Source: Monodelphis domestica (lineage: Eukaryota; Chordata; Mammalia; Didelphimorphia; Didelphidae). Taken from it: a stretch of 64,000 nt of DNA. This document shows positions 45,788-56,977 of the stretch, piece by piece. Within the stretch, counting starts at the first letter, position 1, and each line of letters starts with the position of its first letter. A model generated the notes under the pieces. That model was not told where the DNA came from and made no database searches. It saw only the letters and a program-made list of their open reading frames with translations. The position numbers were made by a program, and so were the translations under genes. The stretch is taken from NCBI RefSeq assembly GCF_027887165.1, contig NC_077231.1, positions 191,656,834 to 191,720,833 on the forward strand, written 5' to 3'.

Positions 45788-46006
45788 TATTACCGGATTC
45801 CCCAGAGCTCCGATTGATTCCCCTTTGCTGTGCTTTCGCCCCGACTCCTCTCCCTCTCCTTCCTCTCCCTGCTTGCAGACCTCCCCTTCACCTCCACCCT
45901 GCTCCCCCGCAATCTATAGACTGGAGGAAAAGAAAGATCAATTTCTCTTCCTCTACCCGGGGAAGAAGAGGAGCCGCGCAGCGTGGGGAACCTGGACGGT
46001 TTGGAA

Positions 46007-46064
46007 ATGCTCCCTCCCAAGCTCTTTCTCGCTTGCCTCCAGCTCTTCTGTGTCTGCCGATTGG
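46007..46064 (+). CDS. PTPRZ1: PTPRZ1 first coding exon (signal peptide)
   Basis: PTPRZ1 is a single-pass receptor-type tyrosine phosphatase of glia and neural progenitors, with an extracellular carbonic-anhydrase-like domain, a fibronectin III domain and two cytoplasmic phosphatase domains. It is also expressed as the proteoglycan phosphacan. Only the signal-peptide exon is here. It reads MLPPKLFLACLQLFCVCRL plus the first base of the next codon, then GTGAGT. Human PTPRZ1, as I remember it, begins MRILKRFLACIQLLCVCRLD: 13 of 19 residues agree, including FLAC-x-QL-x-CVCRL, and the split codon (G then AT, Asp) has the same phase. A basic residue precedes a hydrophobic core, as in a signal peptide. 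Start context GGAAATGC has a purine at -3. The CpG island and leader similarity support the same gene. Later exons lie beyond the window. Confidence 0.9.
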
Positions 46065-46476
46065 GTGAGTGAGAGAAAGGCTGAGCCGCTGGTGGGGGGG
46101 CTCATCTCGGGGAGCTGGTGGGGCAGAGGGAGAGGGGGTTCTGTGCCAAGCTGCCGCCATCTAGTCCCAAAAGAAAAGGACCCGTTTACTTTGCTTCCAC
46201 CTGGAACGTGTGGTGTCTCTCTAACCTCCTGGATAGGAATGTTCCTCTTCCCCTCCTCCACTTGTCTTCCTCTTCTCTCCAATGTTTCACATCAATTCTT
46301 CTCTTCTTCTGTTCAAAGGGAGTGATTCTTGACCCCAGATGAGAATTTGGGCTAGAATCTTTCTTTTCTCCCTGACCCTCCTTTCTTCCCCTTTTGGCAA
46401 AGTATAGAAAAGACTAGTAAAACGCCACCGAGGAAGTTAAATAACCCAGCCAAGGCCAGATAGACAGGCAGACCGG

Positions 46477-46477
46477 C

Positions 46478-46570
<93 letters not shown>
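46477..46570. repeat. (GATA)n microsatellite
   Basis: About 23 perfect GATA/TAGA units, 94 bp, preceded by imperfect units (GATAGACAGGCAGACC). It lies about 410 bp into intron 1. Confidence 0.98.
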
Positions 46571-47887
46571 TGCAAGTGGTCTCATCCTGTCAAGGGGGTA
46601 TTTATTTTCCAAGTCTATGTGTTCATGTTAAAACAAAACAAAAACAAACCTCTTATCTTTATTTTTAAGTCCCACAGCTCAAAAGATAGTGTCTGGTAAC
46701 AAGAGCCAACCTGATTTTACTGTTTTCTGTACTTTTAATTTAGTCCCTTACAAGTTTGGGCAGTTACTAAAAAAAATTAAAACCTCCCTAAGTCATCTGA
46801 TAAAAAAATATCCATCTTCATCTGCCAGTTCTATTAGTGCTGCCATGTAGCCTGTAAGAAAGTAAATTATCCCCAGAAAGCCACTTGTTATTCCCTTTAG
46901 TAATTTATCCTTCTTTCATTGTCCCCACCCTTTCCCCCAGAACATGACACACATTTTAACAGGATTTCTTAGATAATTCAAATCTTCTTCCTGTAACAGC
47001 CAATAGAGTATTTTGAATGTTCCAGAATTCTTCTCTGCCAATCATTAGTGAGAAGAATGACAGAACTGCTTTATGGATTATTAAAGAAATGTATAAAAGT
47101 GTTTTTTAAATACAAAAACTTTTTTTTAGTCACAAAAGCATAGGGTAGTTGTAACGTGGTCAGTTTGTGCAATCAGTTTTAGAAATTGGAGCTAACTAAG
47201 TTTTTGAGATCACCATTTAAAAATTGTGTTTTGTGTGTACTAATCAGTATGAAATTTATTTCAGGAAAGTAGCATAACCTATATTTTTATCCAATAGATG
47301 GTGCTCCCTCTGTCAGAGCAAATCTTTATAAACAAAAATCATTGTCCAAGTCTAAGAATGAGAATAATTGCCAAGCAAATAAAATTATGTTTATGCAATT
47401 GAATCAGGCCATGCTAGAAAATAACTTCAATTTCAGAGACTTCATGGAATGTATTCAAATATACTATGTGAGATGCAGAGGTGACATTTAAGAATTGTAT
47501 TGGTGTTATTGGTGATATCTTTAAAATAATAGCATTCATTCTTAAAGGAAAATATCAAATTTACACCTGTTGAGTTTTTTTTTAATTACAGATGGGAAAT
47601 TCCCATATAAGGTCCTCCTTCATTATTTAATGCAAACTTTATTGTTGTCAGGGAGTAAGCATGCAAGCATGTGGCTTATCCCCCAGGAACAATATGTTCT
47701 GCTTGGGTTGTCATGTTCTGTACAACAGAAAGACATTATTTGGAGCCTGCTAGTCTATGGTTATACAGATGCTCATTCACAAAGTAATTTCTTCAATTGG
47801 AGTAAAAAATTCAAATGTTCATCCATTTAGCTTTATATAAGCACAAGATATAGTTTTCCTTTTCTAGTAGAGATTACAACTTGCTTT
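46571..47887. other. Unique intron sequence
   Basis: About 1.3 kb with no recognised repeat directly downstream of the promoter. Candidate space for regulatory elements, but no specific site can be supported from sequence alone. Confidence 0.45.
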
Positions 47888-48165
47888 TCTTTTAATACTT
47901 TTTTAAAAAATGCATTCATTTATTTGTTTTTTACATTAACATCCCCTCACTTAACTCACTCCCTCTTTCCCCTCCCCCATTAAAAATCATTTGGCAAAAA
48001 GATATCTGTATATATAAAACTTGCTCATTTCATTTAACAATTCTTTCTCGAGGTGGACATGCACAAGTCTTTCTTTAAACAATATTTCTGTTGTGGTATA
48101 TAATGTTCTATTGGTTCTGTTGTTTCAGTCTTCATCATTTCATGCAGGCCTTTTTCTTGAACCAA
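47888..48165 (-). mobile_element. L1 3' UTR fragment, antisense
   Basis: TACATTAACATCCCCTCACT, CATTTAACAATTCTTTCTCG and TTCTATTGGTTCTGTTGTTT, the reverse order of the L1 3' UTR, ending at TTCATGCAGGCC. Confidence 0.6.
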
Positions 48166-48760
48166 TTATGAGGAAAAGATCTACCTTAGGGTCTCCCCCC
48201 ATTGTCCTGTGCCCTGACCTGTAGGGGTCAGGAGCTCCCAATGTGATGGATGACTTGATCTCAGTGTTAATTCCTTTTGAGAAGTAGAGGCAGATTGCAT
48301 ACTGTGCTGAATAGGGGCATTGTTTTGATGACTATGCAGATTGGAAACTCACAAATGAAGACTCCATTTCAATTAATCACCTCCTCAACTGCAGCCTGGA
48401 ATTATATTGGACCAACTTCATATGTTTCCCATGTAGAATGCAAATGCAGATGCATTTGGGGTGATCCATTGTCATCTTCACAATTATATAGGCTTTACCT
48501 TATCAGGTTTTTTGACATTTTCAGTTGGAAATTACTAAAGGGTGTGGGAGTACCAGTGTAAGAAGGTAGGGCCCTTGTCATTGTATCCATTCCTTTGTCC
48601 AGATTATCCAAACATTTTGAACATTTCTCTTGGAAATTGGGCATGGGGGTCAGTTTTCCATCTTGCCTATCTTGGCAAAGCAATTTTGCCTCTATAGGGA
48701 AACTGCCCACTATAACTACATAAAAAAGCAAAGCTATCCCAAATGACTAGCAAGGATTGC
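48166..48760 (-). other. Unidentified sequence, possible coding fossil
   Basis: Reading the minus strand from about 48731, an open stretch includes FPIEAKLLCQDRQDGKLTPM, NFQEKCSKCLDNLDKGMDTM and SNFQLKMSKNLIR. After stops and a frame change another stretch includes NTEIKSSITLGAPDPYRSGH. Composition is more mixed than the flanks. It may be a decayed retrocopy or an old element; I do not recognise the parent. Confidence 0.25.
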
Positions 48761-49634
48761 CCAATAGACAACTAGTTCAGATCACCAAGTACAAATTTTA
48801 ATGACTTAAAATGATGATTTGTTTTTATGAGAAGATTAATTTATCCTAGTTTTAACAGTCAACTCAGCCAGTCAGCTCTAGCAGCTCCCTGCTCCACCTC
48901 CCAACTTTCACCTCCTTGACAATACCGGGAGCTGCACACCCTATCCTTTCAGTGATCACTGTATCCATCCAAGGCAATAAGATCAAAATATGACCATCTC
49001 ACTCATCCAAAAACTTCGACCAGACTTAGACAGGTTTTTATTTAAAGAGTTTTTTTAAAGACATTCATTCTAAAAGGTTAAGGAGACTATATTGAGTTCT
49101 AACTAAACCAAGTTGGTCAGAACTATTTCTGGTTTATTTTTGGTTTATTTTAGATAAACTGAGTCCTTAGGAGACCCTTCATTTGGCTTGACTTTAGGGA
49201 CCTGACCTTTAATAGCTGGTTATAGTATTAAAATAATATTATAACAATATTTATTCCATTAACAATTCATGCCAAAACAAAGAGCAAGATAACTATTCAC
49301 AGGCAAATTGTCAATTAAGCAATACCTCAACAAGACAGAAACTAAGGATAAAGAATATGGATGTTCTTCTAATAAGTACTTTTTCCTGGATTACCTTAAA
49401 CTCTATTTAAAAGAAAACAAAAGATTACATCACTAAAGTTTTCCTGAAAGACATGGCTTTTTAAAAAAAATTAAAGATACTCTACATAACTACAGTTATT
49501 CATTTAATTTTACCCACTGAACAGGTCTATCATTTGGGAAATTTTGCAATGGTTTTACCATAAATTGACTTAAATATGACTCATTAAAGAGAGAAAAGTT
49601 TTAACATCTGAGAAAGTGGATAAAAATTTTGCAA
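48761..49634. other. Unassigned intron sequence
   Basis: No gene or repeat recognised. Confidence 0.45.
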
Positions 49635-49790
49635 TGAGGTAGCACAGTAGATAAACACTGGGCCTGGACTCAGGAAGAATGAGTTCAAATCTGGTCTCAG
49701 ACACTTACTCTGTTTGCCTTCATGCATTGGAGAAGGAAATGGCAAACCACTCCAATATTATTGACATCTGTGACATAACTTTGAAATCTG
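49635..49790 (+). repeat. Marsupial SINE, internally deleted
   Basis: AGGTAGCACAGTAGATAAAC, GAGTTCAAATCTGGTCTCAG, then directly GTTTGCCTTCATGCATTGGA and GGCAAACCACTCCAATATT. The usual core (GTGACCCTGGGCAAGT) is missing. Confidence 0.8.
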
Positions 49791-50157
49791 TTCTTCTAGG
49801 GGTGGGAAGCCTTGTTTTTTATGTATATTTATATACTTTGTCATTGTTGCTGTTTTCTTCTTGTGGCTAAACATTTTCAAGGAGTATTATACAAACATCA
49901 GGAAAAAAGGAAATAAACTTTGATTATAGTTTACAAATATAAGATTATAATATTAGGGTTAGTTAAGCATAAGGGAGCATAGATTCACATCTACAATCAC
50001 CTCTACTTTGGGAGGCCATCACCAACTCTTAGGATTATACTGTCATTACACTAGCTTCTTTCTTATTCCTTTCCTGTGGATTCCTAGCTTCCATTAGTAA
50101 ATTCTTCCTGGAACCTAAAATTTGTGGAAAGGCTCAGACAAGTCATCCATGATTTTC
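49791..50157. other. Unassigned intron sequence
   Basis: Short L2-like hints (TAGCTTCCATTAGTAAATTC) but not enough to assign. Confidence 0.35.
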
Positions 50158-50612
<455 letters not shown>

Positions 50613-50775
50613 TACTTTCTGTCTTAGAATAGACCGTGTGCATTGATTCCAAGGTAGAAGAAAAATAAGAGCTAGGCAGTGGAAGTTAAGGCACTTGCTA
50701 GGAAGCTTCTGAGGTCATATTTAAATACAGGATCCCAGTCTCTAGGCCTGGCTTTCAATCCATTGGGCCTCTCCC
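50613..50775 (-). repeat. tRNA-derived SINE, antisense, with microsatellite at its tail
   Basis: CTTTCTGTCTTAGAATAGAC, GCATTGATTCCAAGGTAGAA, AGCTAGGCAGTGGAAGTTAA, AGGATCCCAGTCTCTAGGCC and TTTCAATCCATTGGG. The SINE 3' end faces the TTTC/CCTT tract. Confidence 0.8.
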
Positions 50776-50799
50776 AACCCCATGGTTTTCACCTCTTTC

Positions 50800-50935
50800 C
50801 TGATTATAATATCAATTCCTTGAGGGCAAGGACTGTCTATCTTTTTGCTTGTTTTTATATCCCCAGGACTTAAGCACAGTACCTGCCACACAGTAAGCAT
50901 TTAGTATATGTTTATTGACTGACTGAGAAGAGACT
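50800..50935 (+). repeat. L2 LINE 3' end
   Basis: ATATCAATTCCTTGAGGGCA, AGGACTGTCTATCTTTTTGC and CACACAGTAAGCATTTAGTA, ending TTTATTGACTGACTG. Confidence 0.85.
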
Positions 50936-51070
50936 TTAGAGACCATCTAATCCAGATTTCTCATTTTATATATTGAGAGACTGAGGACAAGGAAAATGAA
51001 GCAACCTGCTCTTATTCTACAGAGAGTGTTAGCTAGAGGTGAGATTTGTGCCCAGGTTTTTAGACTTAAG
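50936..51070 (-). repeat. MIR-related repeat, antisense
   Basis: GACTTTAGAGACCATCTAAT, CCAGATTTCTCATTTTATAT and GAGACTGAGGACAAGG. Confidence 0.6.
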
Positions 51071-52847
51071 GGTCAGTACTTTTTCCTTCTATCAGGCAAT
51101 AAAATTTGTATTTTAAATAAGAAAAATCAAGTATTTTCTTCTAAAGGAAAATACATACTGCACTTCAGTTCTAATGAGAACATGGCCAATGTTAATTTGA
51201 AAAAAATGAATGCTTTTGAAATTCTTAGTCTTGTAAGTATAGAATTTCTTTCTGGGTTCAATTCACATTAGCCATCCTTAAAAACATAATAACGTTGAAT
51301 TTCTTCTTTAGGAGCATAAGCAGAGATGGAGAAAGTCTGGTGGCCTTCAAGGTGAATGGAAATTAAAGACTGAAAGGATAGTTTGTGGATTAGCTGGAGT
51401 TCTTTCTGCTATGAACCTGGTGAAAGTTGGGAGGTGGAGTAGGGGGATGTTGCAGCTGACTGACTGAGTTAAATTTTAAGGCTGTATATTTACACCTTGA
51501 AAATCTTCCAGGGCTACAAATCAGGGTTTGATTTATCATTGTTGATTGCATAAAGTTAAGAAAAGAATGAAGAAAACATTGATAATAAAGATGAAATGTG
51601 TATGTTGTGTACATACAGACAATTGTTAAACTTACCATTGGACCCTTAGAGATGGGTTGGAGAGAGCGCTATCATGATGAAACCCCAAGGAAAGACATTA
51701 AACAGCAATGTAGCTTTATTATAGGAACCACAGCTATAGGAAGTGGCCTAAAATGTGGGTGTGTTTGAATGAATCCAGTAGTAGGGCAGTAATTAGGGGA
51801 GAAGCTCCTCTGGGGAATCTAGAATGGTGGAATTCTTAAGTAGCTAAAAGCCATGGCACCGAATAAATTCCTTTCCAGTGCCCTACCAGGGCTCATGATA
51901 ACCATGGAGACCAAATCACAGGGAATGGTAGGTAAAGAAATGAAATTGTATATCTGAGCAAGGGTTGGGTATGCCCACAAGAGCAAGTCCAGAGGCAATT
52001 TAAAGTTTGGAAGGTCTGGAGACTCCTCAGAGGGTTTACAGACAAAAACTGAGAATCACTGATTTCTTTACTATGCTAGGCTTCTTTGCTTCTCATCTTT
52101 TTCTTTTTCTGCTTGCCTATTTTTTCCCCTTTTCCTTTTAATCTTTACTAGTATCTTCTTTTGAGGTTGAACATGAGCATGGGGACGAAACCTAGACCAG
52201 TCAGCATGAATGATTAAGAGTTTGCTAGGAGGGGATGTTGAAATAATTAGTTAAAACTCGTTTTTAAAATTCTATAGCTTTTTGTTTTTCTGTTCCTCAT
52301 TAGCATAAGTAACAGAAGTTCTCATGATTAGAAATACATGGGTAGATAGACACATTTTCTCCTAATATGTTGAAACTGCTTCAGTAATAGACAATGGTGA
52401 TTTTTTTTCCCCTTACAAACTGAAGTTCAATGAAATCTAAATATCTGGCTTCCTATTTAAAATGTGAATTTCTAAACTTCATCCAATAAGCATTTACCAG
52501 TCTTTAAGAATGAGCTTTATTCTTTGGTTATAGAGTTAATTTCCTTTTCTACAAGCACACACTTGTTATTTTGTTCAATATATGCCTTAAAAAGAGACTT
52601 ACTCTGTCCATCTTCACTGTCCCTTTAGCTGGCTCTATAAGCCCCATGCTTCTACCTGCTTGCTTGTTGCATGGTAAAAATATAACCAGAATGGGCAAAA
52701 AATCATAACATTTGAAACCAAAAATGTCCTCAACCTACCAAGTTACGTGTCCATATCTAATTAGTAAGGGCAAAAATAGAGCTAATAAGGAAACATTTGA
52801 ATCAAATATGTTGCTGTCAATATTGTCTTGTCCTTTTTTAGAACCTG
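51071..52847. other. Unassigned intron sequence
   Basis: About 1.8 kb without a family I can name. GTAGCTTTATTATAGGAACC near 51709 could be an antisense LTR polyadenylation region, but nothing around it supports that. Confidence 0.4.
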
Positions 52848-53130
52848 AAAGTATTACTTTCTAGAATTTGGAGAATGACAGCTAAGTGGAAGCTGACTAG
52901 AGCAGGGGGACCAATCTTATTAGGCATGATGTGAGTATCTGAGTAGTGGCAATTTCAGAAGAGAGAATGGGGTATATGTAAGAAATTTTAAGAGGGTAAA
53001 ATCAACAGACCTTGGCAATAGATTGGTTATGGGAGATGAGAAAAAATGGGGAATTGTGAGGAAGACCTCTAGGTTGCTAGCTTTAGTGATTGGGAAGAAT
53101 TTGTATCATCATCACTTTTCAAGACTCAGT
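52848..53130 (-). repeat. Ancient interspersed repeat, L2-lineage type
   Basis: GGGGACCAATCTTATTAGGC, AGTGGCAATTTCAGAAGAGA, AAATCAACAGACCTTGGCAA and TAGATTGGTTATGGGAGATG correspond to a mammal-wide repeat I recall by the order 'RGTGGCAAT...ATCAACAGGACTTGG...GATTGGATGTGGG'. I place it in the same lineage as 63015-63570 with modest confidence. Confidence 0.5.
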
Positions 53131-53204
53131 TAATAAGAAAGAAATTACCTGTCAGATCTATGGATAAGAGTAGAGTATAAGAACAAACAAAAGATAGAGA
53201 GGTT

Positions 53205-54275
53205 TATGGGAGGTTTGAAAATGGATAATTTTAATTACATATAATATTTAAAAGTTTTTTCACAAACAAAACCAATGTAGATAGAATTAGTAGAAAAACA
53301 AGAAAATGGGGAGTGGGGGGATTTTACAGCAAATTTCTCTGATAAGATCTTCTTTCTCAACTATATAGAGTACAGAGCCAAATTTATATAAAAAATTAAG
53401 TGCCATTCCTCTGCTGATAAATGGTCAATAGATATGAACAGGTAGGTTTCAGAGGAAGAAATCAAAGCTATCAATAATTATAAGAAAAATGTTTTAAGTT
53501 AACTCATACTATTCAGATAGGCTAAAGGAAGAAAAACGAAAGTGACAAATGCTGGAGGGGATATGGGTACACACTAGGTGAACCAGTGCATTGTGGATTG
53601 AGTCTGAACAAGTCCAACCACTCTGGAAAGCATTAAAGAACTATGGCCAGAGGGCTATAAAACTATGAATATCCTTTGGCCCAAGCAGTACCACAACCAA
53701 AGAGATTGATTTATGTATTATATGTATGTATGCATATATATACATCTATATATAGTTGTGGTAACAAAAGAGTTAGAAACTGAGAGATGCTGAGTGAGGA
53801 AAAGTTATAATATATTAATGTAATGAGACAATGTAGTCCATAAGAAATGATGAAGGGAGTAGTTTCAGAAAAACCTGGGAAGATTTATATTAACTGATAC
53901 AAAATTAAATACAGTCTCAGTAATACTGTAAAAATAATCAACTATGAAAGACTTAATCACTCTTATCAGTACAATCAGTGATCTACCACAACTCCAAAGG
54001 ACTCAAGATATAAAAAGCTATCTATTTCCACCTAGAGAACTGAAGAACTGAGAATATAGACTGGGTCAAATAGTTTCCCCTTTTTTTCCCTTGCTTTTCT
54101 GTTTTAGAATAGGGCTAAAAGCAGAAATATATTTCACATGACTATATACACAAACACACACACATAGAAAGAGAGAGAACATCTTTTTCTTGCCTTCTCA
54201 ATGGATTGTGGAAGAGCTGGAAAGAGAGAATTTGAAATTGAAAATAAAAATAAATTTTAAATTAAAAAAAGATAT
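53205..54275 (+). mobile_element. L1 3' end, sense
   Basis: AATTTCTCTGATAAGATCTT, CATTCCTCTGCTGATAAATG, GTCAATAGATATGAACAGG, GAATATCCTTTGGCCCAAGC, CCTAGAGAACTGAAGAACTG and a final GAAAATAAAAATAAATTTTA A-rich tail. The ORF2 end and 3' UTR are present, in the transcriptional orientation of PTPRZ1. Frames are broken. Confidence 0.85.
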
Positions 54276-55320
54276 TTAATCAAAAACCATTTAAGTACTT
54301 ATTGTATTCTAGGAACTATGCTGAGTAAAGCCTAATTTTTGCATTTAACTTGAATCCTGAAACCCTGACTTTCTTAGTGCCATTTAAGTTATTTGAATAG
54401 CATTTAAAATATATATGAATATCAAAATTTTGTTAGAAACAAAGTGGGCCCATTGATCTTATTGATTGCTCGCTTTAAATCTATTTGTTCCCATCATTCT
54501 TTTATCATTTTTCATTATGGATTTTGGCCTTCTAAAAATGATCAAAAATTGGTACTCAGCAACCAAGAAAGAATTCTGTCAAATGTTTCCTCACTATCCA
54601 AGAAATTCATTACAATTACAATGGCTATGATCTTTGTTGTTGGTTTTTTTTTTTAATAAACTCACCACTTTTTGAATGTAATTAAAATCTTAATTCTTCA
54701 TAAAGCATTAAAATAGAAGATGAGTATAGACTAATTTATAATAAACTTTCATATCATTCATCATAATAATTTGCTTGGCTTTAAATGAGAAGCACATACA
54801 GCATTGGTATAACCAGTATATTTAATTAGGTAAATTAAGGATAAGTGAAGTATTGAATTGATGAATCATTGAAATTGGCAACTGAGTGAATAGTGACAGA
54901 CTGTTTGAGACTATAATTTCTTTGCTCATTTAATGTGAAGGTAGACATTTTGTATATATATGTGTGTGTGTATTAATTAGAAATACATATATGTAGGCAA
55001 GAATTTTGTATATTTAAAAGACATGGTTAATTGTTTTAGGCTGAAGTATTGGTTGGTTATTGGCAACATTTTACAATGAAGTTTGTTTATGATGTGTTTC
55101 AGTGAAAGCAAATCTTTAAATGGCATGGATGGATATTACTTTCTGGATATTTTGATGATATTTTAAAATGATGTTGCTTTATTTTGTGCATTAAAAGGCT
55201 GAGGGATGATAGATTATAATTGTTTGCTTTATACTGTTTTACCCTAATGGAACTTCTAATGTAAGATTTTCCTCTGTTTCCTTTCTTTTTCTTAATTTTA
55301 ATCATCATTCACCATAAGCT
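54276..55320. other. Unassigned intron sequence
   Basis: No family recognised; a short TATATATGTGTGTGTG patch at 54953-54971. Confidence 0.45.
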
Positions 55321-56205
55321 TTCTCTTAGCTCTCTTCTCCCCCCCCCCCCATCTCCTCTCCCAACTGCCCCAAATCTCCTTTTATTTCATGGAGGCTTAA
55401 AAAACAAACAAACATGCTTGTAAGATAAGGCTTTCCCTGTACAGTTGTAGTGACAGAGCTTTCAAAGGTTTGTTCCATGACTCACCTAATCCTTTCCTCT
55501 TCATATTTAGGTGTGGTGGTTTCTAGCTAGTCTATCTGGCCATGGATCCTAGTAGAAAAATAGATCCTTCTTCAGTTACTGTTACTACAATCAAGTAGTT
55601 GATGTTTGAAGGAAGAAGGCAATTGTGACAACTCTCTATAGCCTATTATAGACATCCTATAGAAAGCAAAGCTGGCCCAGACTTCTAGACTAAACTTATA
55701 ATGCAGAAATGACTGACTTTGTCAAGAGGGAATGAGCAAAAGAGTCACATGAGACCTTTTTTTTTTTTGGTGGCAGAACGGTGCCGCTCTGGGCAGTCTC
55801 GTTTTCTGGCTGGCTTTGTTTTTCTGGTGTTGTGCGTGTGTGTGCCCCTTGGGAGAATCTTATGCAATGAGATGTTCTACAAGCTGCTAGAGGTCATAAG
55901 AGACAGGAGGCACCAAAAGGTAGTGACGCCATTGTATCACATGGTCATGGATGTCTCCGTCCTTGACACCTTCCAGTCTTTTCTCTATTCTCTCAGCATT
56001 ACTGTGCCAGAAGTCCCAGGGACCTGACACTTACTTCATTTTGTTAGTCATTGTTCTCCTGAGTATTTTTAGACATAAAAGGGAACCCGGTCTACCTGCT
56101 TTTTATTCCTTTGCTCCAACCTTAGGTTTTGGGAAGAGCTGATTTCCCAATTTAGAAAGCATCTACCGCACAAGCTCAAACACATTTTGTGCTCCTTTAA
56201 AGATT
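55321..56205. other. Unassigned intron sequence with GC-richer island 55765-56030
   Basis: A C run at 55341-55350. From 55765 (GGTGGCAGAACGGTGCCGCT) to 56030 the sequence is richer in G+C and has several CpGs, unlike surrounding intron. A 102-codon plus-strand frame (55719-56027) covers it but starts in AT-rich DNA, crosses a poly-T run and has no recognised domain, so I do not call it a gene. Confidence 0.35.
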
Positions 56206-56443
56206 CTTCAAAAGCAATCACAATCTTGGAAAAGACCTCAGAGGTAATCTAGACTAATCTGTATATCCTCTCTAAAGCATCTCACAGGAAATGAAGAACT
56301 GGACAAGGTTTTTTCCAACCCCAAGTCATAGGTGATAGCAGTTCCTCAGAGTTGTTCCTTAGTTAACTTTGGTGGCAATCCTTTGGACAAAATTCCATAG
56401 TTTCCTACAAAAGAGCTGCCAATCTCAAATAAACAAATAAATA

Positions 56444-56655
56444 TGTCCCTTTCTTTGTGACTGCAATATATATACATATACATGACTAGTCAGGCTAGCT
56501 AATGAGCTTGCATTGTCCCTTTCTTTATTATTGCAATATATATATATATATATATAAACATATATACACATATACATATACATGACTATTCAGGCTAACT
56601 AATGAATTTGTATATCAGTGACAATACAAATTCATTAGTTGGCCTGAATAGTCAT
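56444..56655. repeat. Local direct duplication plus inverted repeat
   Basis: Copy 1 (56444-56513) and copy 2 (56514-56613) share TGTCCCTTTCTTT, an AT-rich centre and CATGACTAxTCAGGCTAxCTAATGA. Copy 2 has a longer AT run. Then 56624-56655 is the reverse complement of 56582-56613 with one mismatch in 32, separated by a 10-bp spacer, giving a potential hairpin. Confidence 0.93.
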
Positions 56656-56977
56656 ATCTAGAGTACCTAAAATGTACATAGAAATGGGCTAAGCTATGGA
56701 ACATATAAAAGTAATATGGTTTGATATAAATCCCAAGCTCTTGAATAGCTTATAATTTAGTTGAACTTGAAGAGAAAAAGTCAGTATATAAACAATGGTC
56801 AGTCTATGTGGATCAGCCAAGAATCACTTGAATAGAAGGGAGAAAGAGGGGAAGATATCTGGGATATGTTGATGACAGAGCACGCAGATGTTAGAAATGA
56901 TAGTTCTGTCACTCACCTATCATAAACTGCTCACTCCCAAATTTAGGTGCCTTCTGCTGCATTTTTGTTGGATTCAA
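56656..56977. other. Unassigned intron sequence
   Basis: Contains a short antisense L2/MIR-like phrase (ATAAATCCCAAGCTCTTGAA) that is too brief to assign. Confidence 0.35.

Larger units (their letters stand above)
45665..46006 (+). other. PTPRZ1: Probable 5' UTR of PTPRZ1
   Basis: Leader between the promoter microsatellite and the start codon; the exact start is not visible. Two blocks match my recollection of the human PTPRZ1 leader: ATCTATAGACTGGAGGA at 45912-45928 (human ATCTATACACTGGAGGA) and AGAGGAGCCGC at 45967-45977. The bases before the ATG (GGTTTGGAA) also match. About 200 nt between the ACGCACGCAC end and the first block, including a CAG run and a short upstream open frame, have no counterpart in the human leader I remember. 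Confidence 0.7.
45475..46180 (+). promoter_or_regulatory. PTPRZ1: CpG-island promoter region of PTPRZ1
   Basis: By hand count roughly 35-40 CpG dinucleotides fall in about 700 bp, while most other 700-bp stretches here have only a few. GCGCGCGCACGG-type clusters lie near 45557-45570 and 45971-45982. The block spans the 5' UTR and first coding exon and ends just inside the intron, the usual position of a promoter CpG island. I see no convincing TATA box at the expected distance, so initiation is probably dispersed. Confidence 0.8.

Noticed and set aside
45365..46325. Several frames of 70-166 codons in the CpG-rich block, both strands
   Set aside because: GC-rich sequence lowers stop density; the frames cross the microsatellite, the leader and the splice donor and lack codon or domain support. 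Only the 58-bp exon matches a known protein.
46478..46570. CRISPR-like regular repeats
   Set aside because: Simple GATA microsatellite without spacers; the organism is a eukaryote.
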